Of a DNA stretch of 64,000 bases, positions 49,901 through 58,402 are shown in pieces (position 1 is the first letter of the stretch; every line of letters begins with the position of its first letter). The notes below the pieces were generated by a model, which worked only from the letters and a program-made list of their open reading frames with translations, ran no database searches and was not told the origin of the DNA. The position numbers and the translations under genes were made by a program. The stretch covers positions 558,001 through 622,000 of the forward strand of contig NZ_VCHA01000001.1 in NCBI RefSeq assembly GCF_016597815.1, in the 5' to 3' direction. Source of the stretch: Marinobacter sp. DY40_1A1 (GTDB lineage: Bacteria; Pseudomonadota; Gammaproteobacteria; Pseudomonadales; Oleiphilaceae).

Positions 49901-50725
49901 GACAGTGCACTGAGTGTGGAAGGCCGGCTTGAGGTGCCCCGCGGGAGTATCGAAATCAAAGGCCTGCCTGATCAGGCGGTGTCCGTATCTGAAGACGAAG
50001 TGATTGTAGGTGTGGAGCAGGAAGAGCCTCTTATCCGCTCGCTGGATATGGATGTGACGGTTGTGGTCGGTGAGGATCAGGTAACCTTTGCGGCATTCGG
50101 GGTGACCGGCGATCTGGAAGGCTCTTTGCGGATCAATAACGACATGGATACCAGAGGCACACTGCAACTGGTTAATGGTCGATATGAGGCCTTTGGGCAG
50201 GAGCTTGAGCTGCGCAGGGCGCGATTGCTGTTTGTCGGCAGCCTGGTCCAGCCGTATCTCGATATTGAAGCTGTCCGTCAAGTGGATTCTGTGGTGGCAG
50301 GGATTCGGTTAAGCGGCCCGGTGCAGGCGCCCGTAACCGAAGTGTTCTCAAACCCCTCCATGCCGCAAGCAGAGGCGCTGTCTTATGTCATTCTTGGTCG
50401 GGCGCCCGGTGGGCAGGGTGATGATGGTCAGATGAGTCGTGCTGCTATTTCACTTGGCCTGACCCAGGTAAACAAGGTGACAGGGCAAATCGGTGAGGAG
50501 TTCGGCATTCGTCAGTTGACTCTGGAAGCAGAGGGCAGTGGCGACCAAACGTCGGTAGTAGCCAGTGGGTACCTGACTGATGAACTCAGTATCCGTTATG
50601 GGGTCGGAATTTTCGAACCGATCAGCACAGTAGCGCTGCGATATGATCTGGGTAAGTACTTTTACCTAGAGGCAGCCAGCGGGCTGGCTGCATCTCTGGA
50701 TATCTTCTACACCCGGGATTTTTAA
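46940..50725 (+). CDS. tamB: Translocation and assembly module inner membrane protein TamB
   Basis: This about 1261-residue protein has an N-terminal membrane anchor (about 27-50) after a basic tail. A long repetitive beta-rich periplasmic region follows, and the C-terminal DUF490/TamB domain has LSYVILGRAPGG and ends SLDIFYTRDF. TamB is an AsmA-like protein thought to form a hydrophobic groove spanning the periplasm, working with TamA. The GTG at 46940 is chosen because it overlaps the tamA stop as GTGA; an upstream in-frame GTG at 46907 is possible. The gene ends 33 nt before the convergent glutamine-amidohydrolase gene. Confidence 0.93.
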   Translation: MTELDKGNSIADAPSKSRRTRTGRLRFWLLLILGLLVFLPVVLCAAVLLALRSETGTAWVIDQVPGLEAVNDHGSLFGTWQADRIKWRGYGVDVTVEAPFIDWSPSCLFDLQVCLETLHLERLDVNVQPSDDQQGSPDDISLPRLELPLALSVSDVRLGTFTLNGSKVWDRFELDSKGSGSDWMLERVYYKRDDYIVEASGRVETRRDWPVNLEVNASLPPPFGADWMIDLALSGSVRDLALAGQSRGYLNASLEGKVEPLAASLPARLRVTSESFRAVEAQPDTLVLKNWFAEARGSLQSGFKTNGAAILPGTGGPIELTLAGLVTTNGAKDIRLELSAGNQGVEGEADNLPRNVIVTGSTRWQGGLSAEADIQLRQFPWYSLIADLEEPPIDLRMLNGSVSWRDGRYQANLTAEVDSPQGSSELAAAVDGDTTQARLTELSAITDAGSLSGEGTVKFSGPLSWRAALELENFNPGYWVPMLDADLSGGVTTEGQLTDGPIPDMKAGWDLSGQWRSSPAVIAGRLDTSSGDWDVPALKLAVGDNRVEGSGRWGTQLKASLNLMLTEPGKIMPGLGGQADLQLRLSGSPDSPRGTLTASATELRWQDLLVVEILDVNAQLEQGFRLNAELQGKGITAGGQTIESLIVRAQGTQGNHTVALDVQHDEARLQLDFQGAAGEAWTSWQGELARGVIDVPEQEQSWELGAPAGLVYGESGELRFAAHCWNWQQSSVCADDQTLLPVPSIAYRIDSFPATALAPILPETLRWHSSINGEIAFTSNDSGPDGRIALDAGEGRFEILLDSEWETLTYTTLTTELELKPEQADLAVRLSGPELGKLSVDVSLDPMDEDRPVEGKFKLDGLDIALAGLFSGLEEISGEVNGEGTISGPLMKPAVRGEITLSNGRVVDPRLPIPMEEVIVSVELNGYSADIRGRIHSNPRSEAIIEGEVDWQGAPGGQIRITGERLPFSLEPYAHVEVVPDLTIAFRDSALSVEGRLEVPRGSIEIKGLPDQAVSVSEDEVIVGVEQEEPLIRSLDMDVTVVVGEDQVTFAAFGVTGDLEGSLRINNDMDTRGTLQLVNGRYEAFGQELELRRARLLFVGSLVQPYLDIEAVRQVDSVVAGIRLSGPVQAPVTEVFSNPSMPQAEALSYVILGRAPGGQGDDGQMSRAAISLGLTQVNKVTGQIGEEFGIRQLTLEAEGSGDQTSVVASGYLTDELSIRYGVGIFEPISTVALRYDLGKYFYLEAASGLAASLDIFYTRDF

Positions 50726-50757
50726 ACTCTGTCAGGCCTGTCAGTTGCAGCGGACGC

Positions 50758-51489
50758 TCAATGAGCTGGAGCAGTTTGGCTCAATCGGGCCAGCTTGACG
50801 GTTAAGGCTGCCTCCAGAAACTGACCAAAGATGCGCCTGTGCCCGGCATGGTAAAGCAGGTATTCAGGGTGCCACTGAAGCCCCATAAGCCATTGCCCCT
50901 GGGTGCTTTCAATGGCCTGAACAAACAGGTCGTTATCCACCGCGGTCACCTTCAGGTTTTTTCCAAGCTGTTTTATGGCCTGGCTGTGTATGCGGTTTGC
51001 GCCTATTACCGGCGCTCTCATAACCTGCCCCAGCAAGCTTGTTGCGACAAGTCGTACGGTTTGCATCGGCAGCAATAAAGGGCGGTGTCTGGTGTTTACC
51101 CTTAAGGGGGTAACGTTCTGGCACAGGGAGCCACCGTGGAATATGTTGATGAACTGCGCCCCTCTGCAAATACCCAGTACCGGGATTCCTATTGCTTCTG
51201 CTTGTTCGAGGAGCAGTTGGTCTGTGGTGTCCCGTGCTTTGTCATACTTGGCGCTTACCTGCGGCTGCTGGCCATAACGCTCAGGATGCACGTGGGTACC
51301 CCCGGAAAGCACCAGTCCGTCAAGCAGAGACACATCCACCCTGGCACCAGGGCGTATGTAGTAGGTATGCGCACCCTTCAGGCGAAGTGCCAGGCTAATC
51401 AAGCGTTGGGCAAAACGTTTTCGAGCCGGGCCGCTGATGCCTATCGTCAGCCCGGGCAGGCTGTCGTCAGGTTCGATGTGTTCAGACAT
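50758..51489 (-). CDS. Class I glutamine amidotransferase-like (peptidase C26) hydrolase
   Basis: This 243-residue protein is of the peptidase C26 / gamma-glutamyl-gamma-aminobutyrate hydrolase (PuuD) type. The catalytic triad is present: Cys108 in GICRGAQFIN, His207 and Glu209 in WHPEYL. LSGGTHVHPERYG near residues 61-73 also fits. Members hydrolyse gamma-glutamyl amide bonds. The start overlaps the end of the amidoligase gene by 8 nt, so the two are translationally coupled. This pairing suggests one enzyme makes and the other cleaves a glutamyl amide, or that the hydrolase supplies ammonia. It is convergent with tamB. Confidence 0.85.
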   Translation of the reverse strand: MSEHIEPDDSLPGLTIGISGPARKRFAQRLISLALRLKGAHTYYIRPGARVDVSLLDGLVLSGGTHVHPERYGQQPQVSAKYDKARDTTDQLLLEQAEAIGIPVLGICRGAQFINIFHGGSLCQNVTPLRVNTRHRPLLLPMQTVRLVATSLLGQVMRAPVIGANRIHSQAIKQLGKNLKVTAVDNDLFVQAIESTQGQWLMGLQWHPEYLLYHAGHRRIFGQFLEAALTVKLARLSQTAPAH

Positions 51490-52483
51490 AGCCTTTGCTT
51501 TCGAGCCAGTGTGTAGAGGTTTCCAGCCAGCTTGTGGTCAGATTGCGTATGCTGATTTTACGGCTGTCCATGAACAGGGCGCGAAGTTCTCTCAAATCCT
51601 CAGCGTGGTTGGCCAGTTGCTCAACCACGACCCAGTCATTCCAGACAGTGGAGAAATGCCAGTCAGGGTTATCTATGTCGCAGTCCGGAAGTCTGTAATG
51701 CAAGGTTGGCCGGCTTTTGATGCGGGGGTCTTCAACGTATTCGTCGAGCAGGGGTTTGTCGAGATGAGCAAACAGGGGCAGTAGATCAAGGGCTCGGTTA
51801 CGAGTAGGGTTGGATTCCAGGTAATCCACCATCATTTGCCGCTGATCTGGTGCGTAGTTGTCCTCAATCAACAGGTCGGTGTACTTGCTGCTCCACGGCT
51901 CAATGTAGGGGGTGAACTTTCTGCTGATATCCAGTTGATGGCGAGCTTTTAGCCAATCATATAGCACTGCAAACGCCTGATAATAGCGCACAAGTGTTGT
52001 CGGCTTGAGGTCTGGCAGCTCAGGATTAAGCTGTAAGCCGAACGCAAAGTAGATCGCGTTTCTGCTGCCCAATGCACCCGCTTCCCGGAGTTCGTCGACC
52101 AGAGTCTCAATCTGGTGCAGGTCTGAAAAAGCCATGGGCGGACTTACAATTTCCAGCGGCACAATCAATTCAGCCGCTGCGTCTATAACCTCCATTGCCT
52201 GCCCGCCAAGTTCCCGAATGGGTTGGGGAAGCCGCTCGTCTGCAAGATCCAGATCTTTGATCGGGTCGGAATCCAGTTCAATGATGAAACTGCCCAAGGG
52301 GGTTTCAAGCGTGCTCACATAGCGGGACTGCGGTTTTGCAACGCCGCCCAACAACTCCCCGGCCAGGTCAACTAACTCCTGATATCCCAACCCGGACAAT
52401 TCAATCTCCACACCCACCCTGCGCTCTTTCCCGTCGGCGGTTTTGACTACGTCTGGCATGTTCAAGGTGATGGTTTTATTCAT
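51482..52483 (-). CDS. Putative amidoligase (amidoligase_2 family)
   Basis: This 333-residue protein has the pattern of the amidoligase_2 family, glutamine-synthetase-fold ATP-dependent COOH-NH2 ligases known mainly from comparative genomics. Near the N-terminus RRVGVEIELSGL supplies the metal-binding Glu26 and Glu28. Central LEIVSPP corresponds to the family E-x-x-(S/T)-P position, and NAIYFAFGLQLNPEL to the G-x-(H/Q)-x-N strand. The physiological substrate is unknown. It overlaps the downstream C26-type hydrolase gene by 8 nt. The LexA-box region of lexA lies upstream, divergent, but the boxes are more than 100 nt from its start. Confidence 0.82.
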   Translation of the reverse strand: MNKTITLNMPDVVKTADGKERRVGVEIELSGLGYQELVDLAGELLGGVAKPQSRYVSTLETPLGSFIIELDSDPIKDLDLADERLPQPIRELGGQAMEVIDAAAELIVPLEIVSPPMAFSDLHQIETLVDELREAGALGSRNAIYFAFGLQLNPELPDLKPTTLVRYYQAFAVLYDWLKARHQLDISRKFTPYIEPWSSKYTDLLIEDNYAPDQRQMMVDYLESNPTRNRALDLLPLFAHLDKPLLDEYVEDPRIKSRPTLHYRLPDCDIDNPDWHFSTVWNDWVVVEQLANHAEDLRELRALFMDSRKISIRNLTTSWLETSTHWLESKGYV

Positions 52484-52612
52484 GGTTCTCTCTGAGGCGG
52501 AGTGTGAAGTTTTTCACTCTATCACACTACCAAAGCACTACCAGTCAGGGAGCTGCAAGAAAATAACCTGAGCGGCTTTACACTGGATAAAACACTGTAT
52601 ATAGTCAAATCA

Positions 52613-52628
52613 CTGTATAAAAAGACAG
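52613..52628 (+). promoter_or_regulatory. LexA (SOS) box upstream of lexA
   Basis: CTG-TATAAAAAGA-CAG fits the LexA operator CTG-N10-CAG with an AT-rich centre starting TAT. It is 84 nt before the lexA ATG. A related half-box, CTGTATATAG, occurs at 52595-52604. Confidence 0.78.
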
Positions 52629-52641
52629 GATGGTTGGATTA

Positions 52642-52657
52642 CTGTATACACCATCAC
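52642..52657 (+). promoter_or_regulatory. Second LexA (SOS) box upstream of lexA
   Basis: CTG-TATACACCAT-CAC matches the LexA operator with one mismatch in the right half. It is 29 nt downstream of the first box; two operators are usual for autoregulated lexA genes. Confidence 0.65.
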
Positions 52658-52711
52658 ATATAAGACCCGGCTTGTATAAGCCCTGCATGCAGCAAGCGGA
52701 GCAGCGAAACA

Positions 52712-53320
52712 ATGAAGCTGACAGCAAGACAAACCCAGGTACTGGAAATTATTCGTCGATCTGTTGACGAAACCGGCTATCCACCTACACGTGCAGAAAT
52801 TGCGACAGAGATGGGTTTCCGTTCTGCGAATGCGGCGGAAGAGCACTTGCGTGCATTGGCGCGTAAGGGTGCCATCGAAATGGTTCCGGGTGCCAGCAGG
52901 GGTATCCGGTTGCCTGAAGTTGCCGAAGACCCCGGTTTGCCGGTTATTGGTCAGGTAGCGGCGGGCAGTCCGATTCTGGCCCAGGAGCACGTTGAAGACC
53001 ATTGCACGCTCAAGCCAGAGTTTTTCTCGCCTTCTGCTGACTATCTGCTTCGTGTCAGGGGTATGAGCATGAAAGATATCGGGATTCTGGATGGCGACTT
53101 GCTTGCTGTGCACAGCACTCAGGATGTTCGAAATGGCCAGGTGGTTGTAGCCCGGGTGGGTGATGAAGTGACTGTGAAACGCTTTAGGAAAGAAGGTTCG
53201 AAAGTCTATCTGATCGCTGAAAATGAAGAGTTTGCGCCGATAGAAATCGATTTGAAAGAGCAGGAATTGTTTATTGAAGGGCTGGGTGTGGGTGTTATCC
53301 GGCGTTCCGATCTGCACTGA
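52712..53320 (+). CDS. lexA: SOS response repressor LexA
   Basis: This 202-residue LexA has a winged-helix N-terminal domain ([14 protein letters not shown], then [20 protein letters not shown]) and a C-terminal S24 self-cleavage domain. The scissile bond is Ala84-Gly85 in QVAAGSP. The catalytic dyad is Ser119 (RGMSMKDIG) and Lys156 (TVKRF), the same residue numbers as in E. coli. RecA filaments trigger cleavage, derepressing SOS genes including this one. LexA boxes lie upstream, and sulA follows 45 nt downstream in the same operon. Confidence 0.97.
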   Translation: MKLTARQTQVLEIIRRSVDETGYPPTRAEIATEMGFRSANAAEEHLRALARKGAIEMVPGASRGIRLPEVAEDPGLPVIGQVAAGSPILAQEHVEDHCTLKPEFFSPSADYLLRVRGMSMKDIGILDGDLLAVHSTQDVRNGQVVVARVGDEVTVKRFRKEGSKVYLIAENEEFAPIEIDLKEQELFIEGLGVGVIRRSDLH

Positions 53321-53365
53321 TCGGGCCAGCATAACCACAGACGCATTGTAAAGGCGGGTAAATAT

Positions 53366-53857
53366 ATGGAACAGCTAAGCTTTAATCAGAATATTGCGTG
53401 GCAGCAGAGCGTTATGCCTGGCCTGGTACCGGAATACACAGCCCCGAAGCAGCGCACGGTTATCCGGACGCGGCGCAAGCCTGATGTGGAAAGTCCTGCG
53501 CCGGCTGGAAATGTAACGGAAATCATTCTGCCGGAGGGGCAGGTAGAGAACTTTCAACTGCTATTGCCAATGCTGACTCAGCTGAACCAGGAGAAGCGCT
53601 GGTTGGCGTGGATAGACCCGCCCCAGGCGCTGGTGAGTAAGTGGCAAAAGATGCACGGTATCATTACCGGTGAACTGCTGGTTTTGCGTTCTACTGCTGA
53701 GTACCCGGCTCGTCAGCTTGCTGAGATAGCACTAAGCGCGGGTACCTGTCATGCGGTGGTTATGTGGACGGGGAAGCTGGGTAAAACAGCATTTGCTTCC
53801 TTGCAGGAAGCGGCTGCTAAAGGCAACAGCCACGGGGTCGTTCTCAGGCAGCGTTGA
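53366..53857 (+). CDS. sulA: SOS-induced cell division inhibitor SulA
   Basis: This 163-residue SulA-family protein blocks FtsZ polymerisation during DNA damage. The conserved C-terminal half is visible: QLNQEKRWLAWIDPPQ, a central GELLVLRS, and the LRSTAEYPARQLAEIALSAG region. The N-terminal tail is long and variable, as in pseudomonads. It is the second gene of a lexA-sulA operon, the arrangement in Pseudomonas relatives (E. coli keeps sulA elsewhere). No separate LexA box was seen in the 45-nt spacer. Confidence 0.85.
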   Translation: MEQLSFNQNIAWQQSVMPGLVPEYTAPKQRTVIRTRRKPDVESPAPAGNVTEIILPEGQVENFQLLLPMLTQLNQEKRWLAWIDPPQALVSKWQKMHGIITGELLVLRSTAEYPARQLAEIALSAGTCHAVVMWTGKLGKTAFASLQEAAAKGNSHGVVLRQR

Positions 53858-53865
53858 GTCCGGTC

Positions 53866-54126
53866 TTAATGCAGTGTGTATGCGGGCTGGGCGTCTGAAA
53901 CGTCCAGTTCGTCGTCTTCCCAGTCAATGTCGTGAGACACAGTCCCGGCAGCTTCTATACCCGCCGCAATCATGGCTTTGGCCACAGACATATCCCGATC
54001 TCCCATCATTTCACGGGCTTCATCCGAAAATGAAATTTTGACTAATGGCGCGCTGTCGTCGTCGATGCGGCGAAGGGCATAATCGCCGTTGTTCAGTTGT
54101 ACAATTTCGAAAAACGATGGTGACAT
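53866..54126 (-). CDS. Small conserved hypothetical protein next to sulA
   Basis: This 86-residue acidic protein begins SFFEIVQLNNGDYALRR, then DSAPLVKISFSDEAREMM, and ends with a strongly acidic tail (IDWEDDELDVSD). There is no membrane segment or signal. A small gene of this type follows lexA-sulA in Pseudomonas genomes, as far as I recall, so it is probably a conserved neighbour. The function is unknown. It is convergent with sulA, with 8 nt between the stops, and 49 nt downstream of the DUF6586-like gene. Confidence 0.72.
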   Translation of the reverse strand: MSPSFFEIVQLNNGDYALRRIDDDSAPLVKISFSDEAREMMGDRDMSVAKAMIAAGIEAAGTVSHDIDWEDDELDVSDAQPAYTLH

Positions 54127-54175
54127 TTCAATAACCTTTTAATGTTGAGAACCTGTAAGTGTGTATTGGGAGGGA

Positions 54176-54676
54176 TTACCACTCGCCGTGTTGCGCTTCC
54201 AGGTTGTCGGTAAACTGTTTTATGGCTTTCAGAGTTTTTCTGAGAGCTTGGGCTGATCGGTCTGGCCCGGTTTCTGCTGAGACGGCAATAATGTTTTCTG
54301 AGTTAACCGTCTTCCGTGTCGCTGGTGGGTTGTTCTGAGCAGTCTCGAGCTGATCAAGGTGGCTCCACCAGCTTCTGCTGTCCCGTTCAAGAGTTGTAAG
54401 AAGCTCTATTTCCGTGGCCTCATCGCCAATAAGATTGGCCAGTTCCGCGAGGGACAAAGGCCTATTCGGGCGTTTCTGGTAAAGCCTGGCAATCATTGCC
54501 AGTAATAATTGTTTCGCTCTCAGCAGCAGTTCGATAGAGCCTTGTGTTGCTGCTTCCTGCTGCAGTTTTTGCGTTGGCGCCGAGCTTCCTGTAGCAGCCG
54601 CTTGAGCCGCGACATCAAGTAACGTGCTGGCAAGAAACAATTTTTGTGAAACCAGCGAATACCATTGAGAAGCCAT
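54176..54676 (-). CDS. DUF6586-family hypothetical protein
   Basis: This 166-residue helical protein starts WYSLVSQKLFLASTLLD and has LLLRAKQLLLAMIARLYQ in the centre, resembling the DUF6586 family. That family is encoded beside lexA-sulA in pseudomonads. No catalytic motif is evident and the function is unknown. It lies upstream of the 86-residue gene on the same strand and probably shares a transcript. Confidence 0.72.
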   Translation of the reverse strand: MASQWYSLVSQKLFLASTLLDVAAQAAATGSSAPTQKLQQEAATQGSIELLLRAKQLLLAMIARLYQKRPNRPLSLAELANLIGDEATEIELLTTLERDSRSWWSHLDQLETAQNNPPATRKTVNSENIIAVSAETGPDRSAQALRKTLKAIKQFTDNLEAQHGEW

Positions 54677-54854
54677 CGAGCGCTCACCTTAATTAATCCG
54701 CCATTCTACCATTTTGGTTTGCAGATTTCTTTATCCCCCTGCAGACTTGGTCCCAAGTGACAATAAAACACAATTAATGACTTGAAACGGGCGTTTGAAT
54801 TTGGCAAAAAGCATGCTTCGTCTTGGGTTATTGGTTTGTCTGGAGGGGTAAGGA

Positions 54855-56213
54855 ATGCGGAGCCGATTAGTCGCATGTATGGCAGTTCTTTTGGTTGGGT
54901 ATACCGGCCAGGTGCTGTCAGCAGTAACGGTAGCTGAAGCAGAACGGCTAAAACGGGATTTGACGCCGGTTGGTGCTGAGCGGGCAAGCAATGCCTCCGG
55001 TAGCATTCCCGAGTGGACCGGCGGGCTGAGTGAGGCGCCTGCTAACTGGCGTAAGGGCCAGGTTGAGATAGACCCATTTCCCCAAGACGAAACCTTGTTC
55101 GTAATCACTGCGAGCAACATGCACCTCTACAAAGACAGGCTCTCTGAAGGCTCCATTAAAATGCTGAGCCAGTACGGCCCGAATTTCTTTATGCCGGTTT
55201 ACCAGACTCGCCGTACAGCAGCATTTCCTGAGAATGTGTACGAGAAATACTATGAGAATGCGCTGACTGCGGAGGTGCTGGATAACGGTAATGGCGTGCG
55301 CAACACTATTATGACAAGCCCGTTTCCCATTCCGAAAACCGGGCTTGAAGTGATGTGGAACCACATTTTGCGGTATCGCGGTGAAGAGGTATCCTTCCGG
55401 AGTGCCTCTGCAACGCCCCAGGTGGATGGCTCCTACAACCCTGTAGTTAATCACTACGACTACTACTTCCCTTACAGCAAGGAAGGGGCGGTGCTTGCTG
55501 ATATAGATAACAAAATCTTCTATCTCAAGACCGATACAATTTCACCTTCTACCTTGGCTGGAACAATCACACTGGTGCATGAAACCCTCGATCAGGTGCG
55601 CTCGCCGCGGCTGGCTTGGCGTTATGACGCCGGATCCCGACGCCTGAGGCGCTCGCCGAACCTGGCGTATGAAACAGACTTGCCGAACTCTTCTTCTCTG
55701 CGCTCGGTCGATCAGAAAGATATGTATAACGGTGCGCCCAACCAGTACGACTGGGAGTTGAAGGGTAAGCGGGAAATGTTTGTTCCCTACAATGCTTACA
55801 AACTGCATGATGAGTCTGTCAAGCCGGGTGATGTCATCCGTGCCGGGCATATCAATCAGGAGCTGACCCGCTACGAACTGCACCGGGTATGGGTAGTCGA
55901 GGCAACTCGCCGCACCGGCATCAAGCACATTTATGACCGTCGTGTTTTCTATGTGGATGAAGACAGTTGGCAAATCCTGATGTCCGAAGAGTATGACGAG
56001 GCGGGCAATTTGTGGCGTGTTTCCGAGGCCCACAACATCAGTTATTACCAGGTGCCAGTATTCTGGACTACCATGGAAATGACCTACGACCTCAAGGCGA
56101 AGCGTTATTATGTTGATGGTTTGAACAATAACTATCCCGCTTATAATTTCGAGCCCGGGTTCCGGGGCAGCGAATTTACGGCTTCCTCAGCAAGGCGAGA
56201 CGCTCGCCGCTGA
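54855..56213 (+). CDS. DUF1329 family outer membrane/periplasmic protein
   Basis: This 452-residue secreted protein has a signal peptide (about 1-22, ending LSA) followed by the DUF1329 core. Hallmarks are LTPVGAERASNASGSIPEWTGG near the N-terminus, WRYDAGSRRLRRSP in the centre and YYQVPVFWTTMEMTYDLKAKRYYVDGL near the end. Proteins of this family have a LolB/LolA-like fold. They are often encoded next to DUF1302 and RND-type exporters involved in hydrophobic substrates, but neither neighbour is present here. A GGAGG precedes the ATG. Confidence 0.88.
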   Translation: MRSRLVACMAVLLVGYTGQVLSAVTVAEAERLKRDLTPVGAERASNASGSIPEWTGGLSEAPANWRKGQVEIDPFPQDETLFVITASNMHLYKDRLSEGSIKMLSQYGPNFFMPVYQTRRTAAFPENVYEKYYENALTAEVLDNGNGVRNTIMTSPFPIPKTGLEVMWNHILRYRGEEVSFRSASATPQVDGSYNPVVNHYDYYFPYSKEGAVLADIDNKIFYLKTDTISPSTLAGTITLVHETLDQVRSPRLAWRYDAGSRRLRRSPNLAYETDLPNSSSLRSVDQKDMYNGAPNQYDWELKGKREMFVPYNAYKLHDESVKPGDVIRAGHINQELTRYELHRVWVVEATRRTGIKHIYDRRVFYVDEDSWQILMSEEYDEAGNLWRVSEAHNISYYQVPVFWTTMEMTYDLKAKRYYVDGLNNNYPAYNFEPGFRGSEFTASSARRDARR

Positions 56214-56302
56214 TTTCAGTGTAAACGGTTGAGTTGCTGGCGCTAGCCAGCGGCTTGACCGGGTCGCCCGTATTCTATCCCTTATTTCCAGGAGAACAGG
56301 TT

Positions 56303-56656
56303 ATGGCCGACCCTCAGAATCCCCCTTCTTCAGAACTCCAGGCCTACCTGGATAGATTCGATCAGCTTATGGCAGACCTGGGTCACGCACTCGCAGACCA
56401 GGATTGGGATGCCCTGGTGCGGCTTAACGAGCAGGTAAAGCCTACAATAGAACCCCTGATGGCCTCGCTGGAAGCCGGGAAGGCCGATCCGGAACTGGTT
56501 CGCACTCGGCTTGAAGAGTTGCGCCAGTTTATGGACGCAGCGGGTGAGGGTGCCACCCGAGCCAAGGCTGAAGCGGAACAGGCTCTGAAAGGTGTGAATC
56601 GAAACCGCAGTGCTGCCAAAGCCTATCACAACGTTTCAACAACCCAGCCAAAATAG
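56303..56656 (+). CDS. FliT/FleP-like flagellar protein
   Basis: This 117-residue, all-helical protein begins MADPQNPPSSELQAYLDRFDQLM and ends EAEQALKGVNRNRSAAKAYHNV. The end resembles FliT-like proteins (FleP in Pseudomonas) found between fliS and fleQ. FliT-type proteins are export chaperones for FliD. The assignment rests on the position just before fleQ, the small helical fold and the C-terminal pattern. The ATG at 56303 follows AGGAG; an upstream in-frame start would add 23 unrelated residues. If correct, its chaperone partner FliS and client FliD lie about 47 kb away. Confidence 0.65.
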   Translation: MADPQNPPSSELQAYLDRFDQLMADLGHALADQDWDALVRLNEQVKPTIEPLMASLEAGKADPELVRTRLEELRQFMDAAGEGATRAKAEAEQALKGVNRNRSAAKAYHNVSTTQPK

Positions 56657-56727
56657 CGTCATAAAATTGACTCTTCTGTGTTTACAGTCTTAAATACCGC
56701 ACATATCCCCCAAAGAGATGTTTGTGA

Positions 56728-58179
56728 ATGTCCAAAAATAACAAGGTGCTGGTGCTGAGTGAGGACGAGTCGAGGCGTCGGGATCTGGCGACTATTCTGG
56801 AGTTCGTCGGCGAGGAGCAGGTTTTAGCAGGCGACGAAGCCTTGGCGCTCCTTGAATCTGGCGATGCAGAAAGTTTGGCGGACATTTCGGTTGTCGTGGT
56901 AAACGGGGAAGACCCGAATATCGTCAGCACAATCGAAAAAGTGTGTAAGGCAGTGCAGGGCGTGCCTTTCCTCATGGTTGGCGACCCTTTACTCAAAGGT
57001 CTTGCGGAGACAGATGCCTCACGCGTTATTGCCCGTATGGAATGGCCGCTTAATTACACCAAGTTTGTTGACTCCCTGTACCGTGCGCAAATCTACAGCG
57101 ATCAGTTCCGGCGTTCCAAAGAGCGTGGTGAGCAGCGGGGGCTGCAGCTGTTCCGCAGCCTGGTTGGTACCAGTCGCAAGGTGCAGCAAGTACGCCAGCT
57201 GATGGAGCAAGTGGCCGATAAGGACGTGAGCGTGCTGATTACCGGGCCGTCTGGTACCGGTAAAGAAGTTGTTGCCAGAAATCTCCATTACTACTCATCT
57301 CGCCGTGACAAGCCATTTGTGCCTGTAAACTGTGGTGCCATTCCGGCGGAGCTGCTGGAGAGTGAGCTTTTCGGCCATGAGAAAGGCGCATTTACCGGTG
57401 CCATTACGGCGCGGGTCGGGCGTTTTGAGATGGCGGAAGGTGGCACCCTGTTTTTGGATGAAATCGGCGATATGCCCCTTAACATGCAGGTGAAAATACT
57501 CCGCGTTTTGCAGGAGCGTACATTCGAGCGTGTTGGCAGTAACCGTACTATTTCTGCCGATGTTCGTGTGATTGCTGCAACCCACAAGAACCTTGAGGAT
57601 ATGATCGAAACCGGTGAGTTCCGGGAAGATCTGTATTACCGGCTGAACGTGTTCCCCATTGAGGTGCCGTCATTGCGGGATCGGGTGGAGGATATTCCGC
57701 TGCTGATTAATGAGCTGATTTCCCGCATGGAGAAAGAGAAGCGCGGTTCTTTACGAATGAATTCGGCGGCGATCATGAGTCTGTGCCGGCACGACTGGCC
57801 GGGTAACGTACGGGAGCTTGCGAACCTGGTAGAGCGGCTGGCGATTATGCACCCATACTCGGTAATCGGTGTGCAGGAGTTGCCCAAGAAGTTCCGGTAT
57901 GTGGATGACTTTGATGAGAACCGGCCCGTTGAGGATTCGGGCATGCCGTCTGGCATTCCCGGGTTGGTAGGGCTGGATGCTCCTGCTTTGTTGCCGGTGA
58001 ATGGCATTGATCTCAAGGATTATTTGTCGAACCTTGAGCGGCAGTTAATTCAGCAGGCATTGGATGAAGCTGGCGGGGTGGTTGCTCGGGCGGCGGAGAA
58101 ACTCAGGGTTCGGCGTACTACGTTGGTTGAGAAGGTTCGGAAGTATGGGCTTCGGGAGGAGGAGTCTGAGGAGTCCTGA
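56728..58179 (+). CDS. fleQ: Flagellar master transcriptional regulator FleQ
   Basis: This 483-residue enhancer-binding protein has an atypical N-terminal receiver-like domain (about 5-125) and a sigma-54 AAA+ domain: Walker A GPSGTGKE at 173-180, GAFTGA at 220-225 and Walker B LFLDEIGD at 241-248. A C-terminal Fis-type helix-turn-helix follows ([27 protein letters not shown]). The usual phospho-acceptor is missing, as in known FleQ. FleQ drives the early flagellar genes with sigma-54 and responds to c-di-GMP. The sigma-54 promoters before fleS, fliE and flagellin 1 are candidate targets. A terminator separates it from fleS. Confidence 0.95.
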   Translation: MSKNNKVLVLSEDESRRRDLATILEFVGEEQVLAGDEALALLESGDAESLADISVVVVNGEDPNIVSTIEKVCKAVQGVPFLMVGDPLLKGLAETDASRVIARMEWPLNYTKFVDSLYRAQIYSDQFRRSKERGEQRGLQLFRSLVGTSRKVQQVRQLMEQVADKDVSVLITGPSGTGKEVVARNLHYYSSRRDKPFVPVNCGAIPAELLESELFGHEKGAFTGAITARVGRFEMAEGGTLFLDEIGDMPLNMQVKILRVLQERTFERVGSNRTISADVRVIAATHKNLEDMIETGEFREDLYYRLNVFPIEVPSLRDRVEDIPLLINELISRMEKEKRGSLRMNSAAIMSLCRHDWPGNVRELANLVERLAIMHPYSVIGVQELPKKFRYVDDFDENRPVEDSGMPSGIPGLVGLDAPALLPVNGIDLKDYLSNLERQLIQQALDEAGGVVARAAEKLRVRRTTLVEKVRKYGLREEESEES

Positions 58180-58208
58180 GTAGCCTTCTTTTTTCTTGTG
58201 ACAATAAG

Positions 58209-58240
58209 ACGTCAAAGGTTTTCGGCCTTTGGCGTTTTCT
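58209..58240 (+). terminator. Intrinsic terminator of fleQ
   Basis: ACGTCAAAGG and CCTTTGGCGT pair (one G-T wobble) around a 7-nt loop, followed by TTTCT. It separates fleQ from the separately promoted fleSR. Confidence 0.78.
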
Positions 58241-58249
58241 CGTTTCTGG

Positions 58250-58267
58250 ACGACGTAAACCCGTCGT
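58250..58267. promoter_or_regulatory. Inverted repeat upstream of the fleS promoter
   Basis: ACGACG and CGTCGT flank a TAAACC centre, about 80-97 nt upstream of the predicted fleSR transcription start. The position suits an activator site, but the sequence does not resemble the published FleQ consensus I know. Confidence 0.35.
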
Positions 58268-58319
58268 TCACCTTTCTTCGGTTAATCCTGTTCATTGATT
58301 TATATGATAAAATCCTAGT

Positions 58320-58335
58320 TGGCACGAAGCTCGCT
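58320..58335 (+). promoter_or_regulatory. Sigma-54 promoter of fleSR
   Basis: TGGCACGAAGCTCGCT matches TGGCACG-N4-TTGCW with one mismatch and correct GG/GC spacing. It lies 67 nt before the chosen fleS ATG at 58403 and inside a longer possible reading frame, which argues against the longer start. Confidence 0.82.
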
Positions 58336-58402
58336 TTGTAATCTGCAAACGAATCATCCGAAGGGTGTGGCCCGGTGTGACGGGTTAATCGGGAGTCAGG
58401 TT

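Noticed and set aside
58319..58402. An N-terminal extension of fleS from an earlier in-frame start
   Set aside because: The sigma-54 promoter at 58320-58335 lies inside it, and the extension has no kinase-like sequence or proper ribosome binding site.
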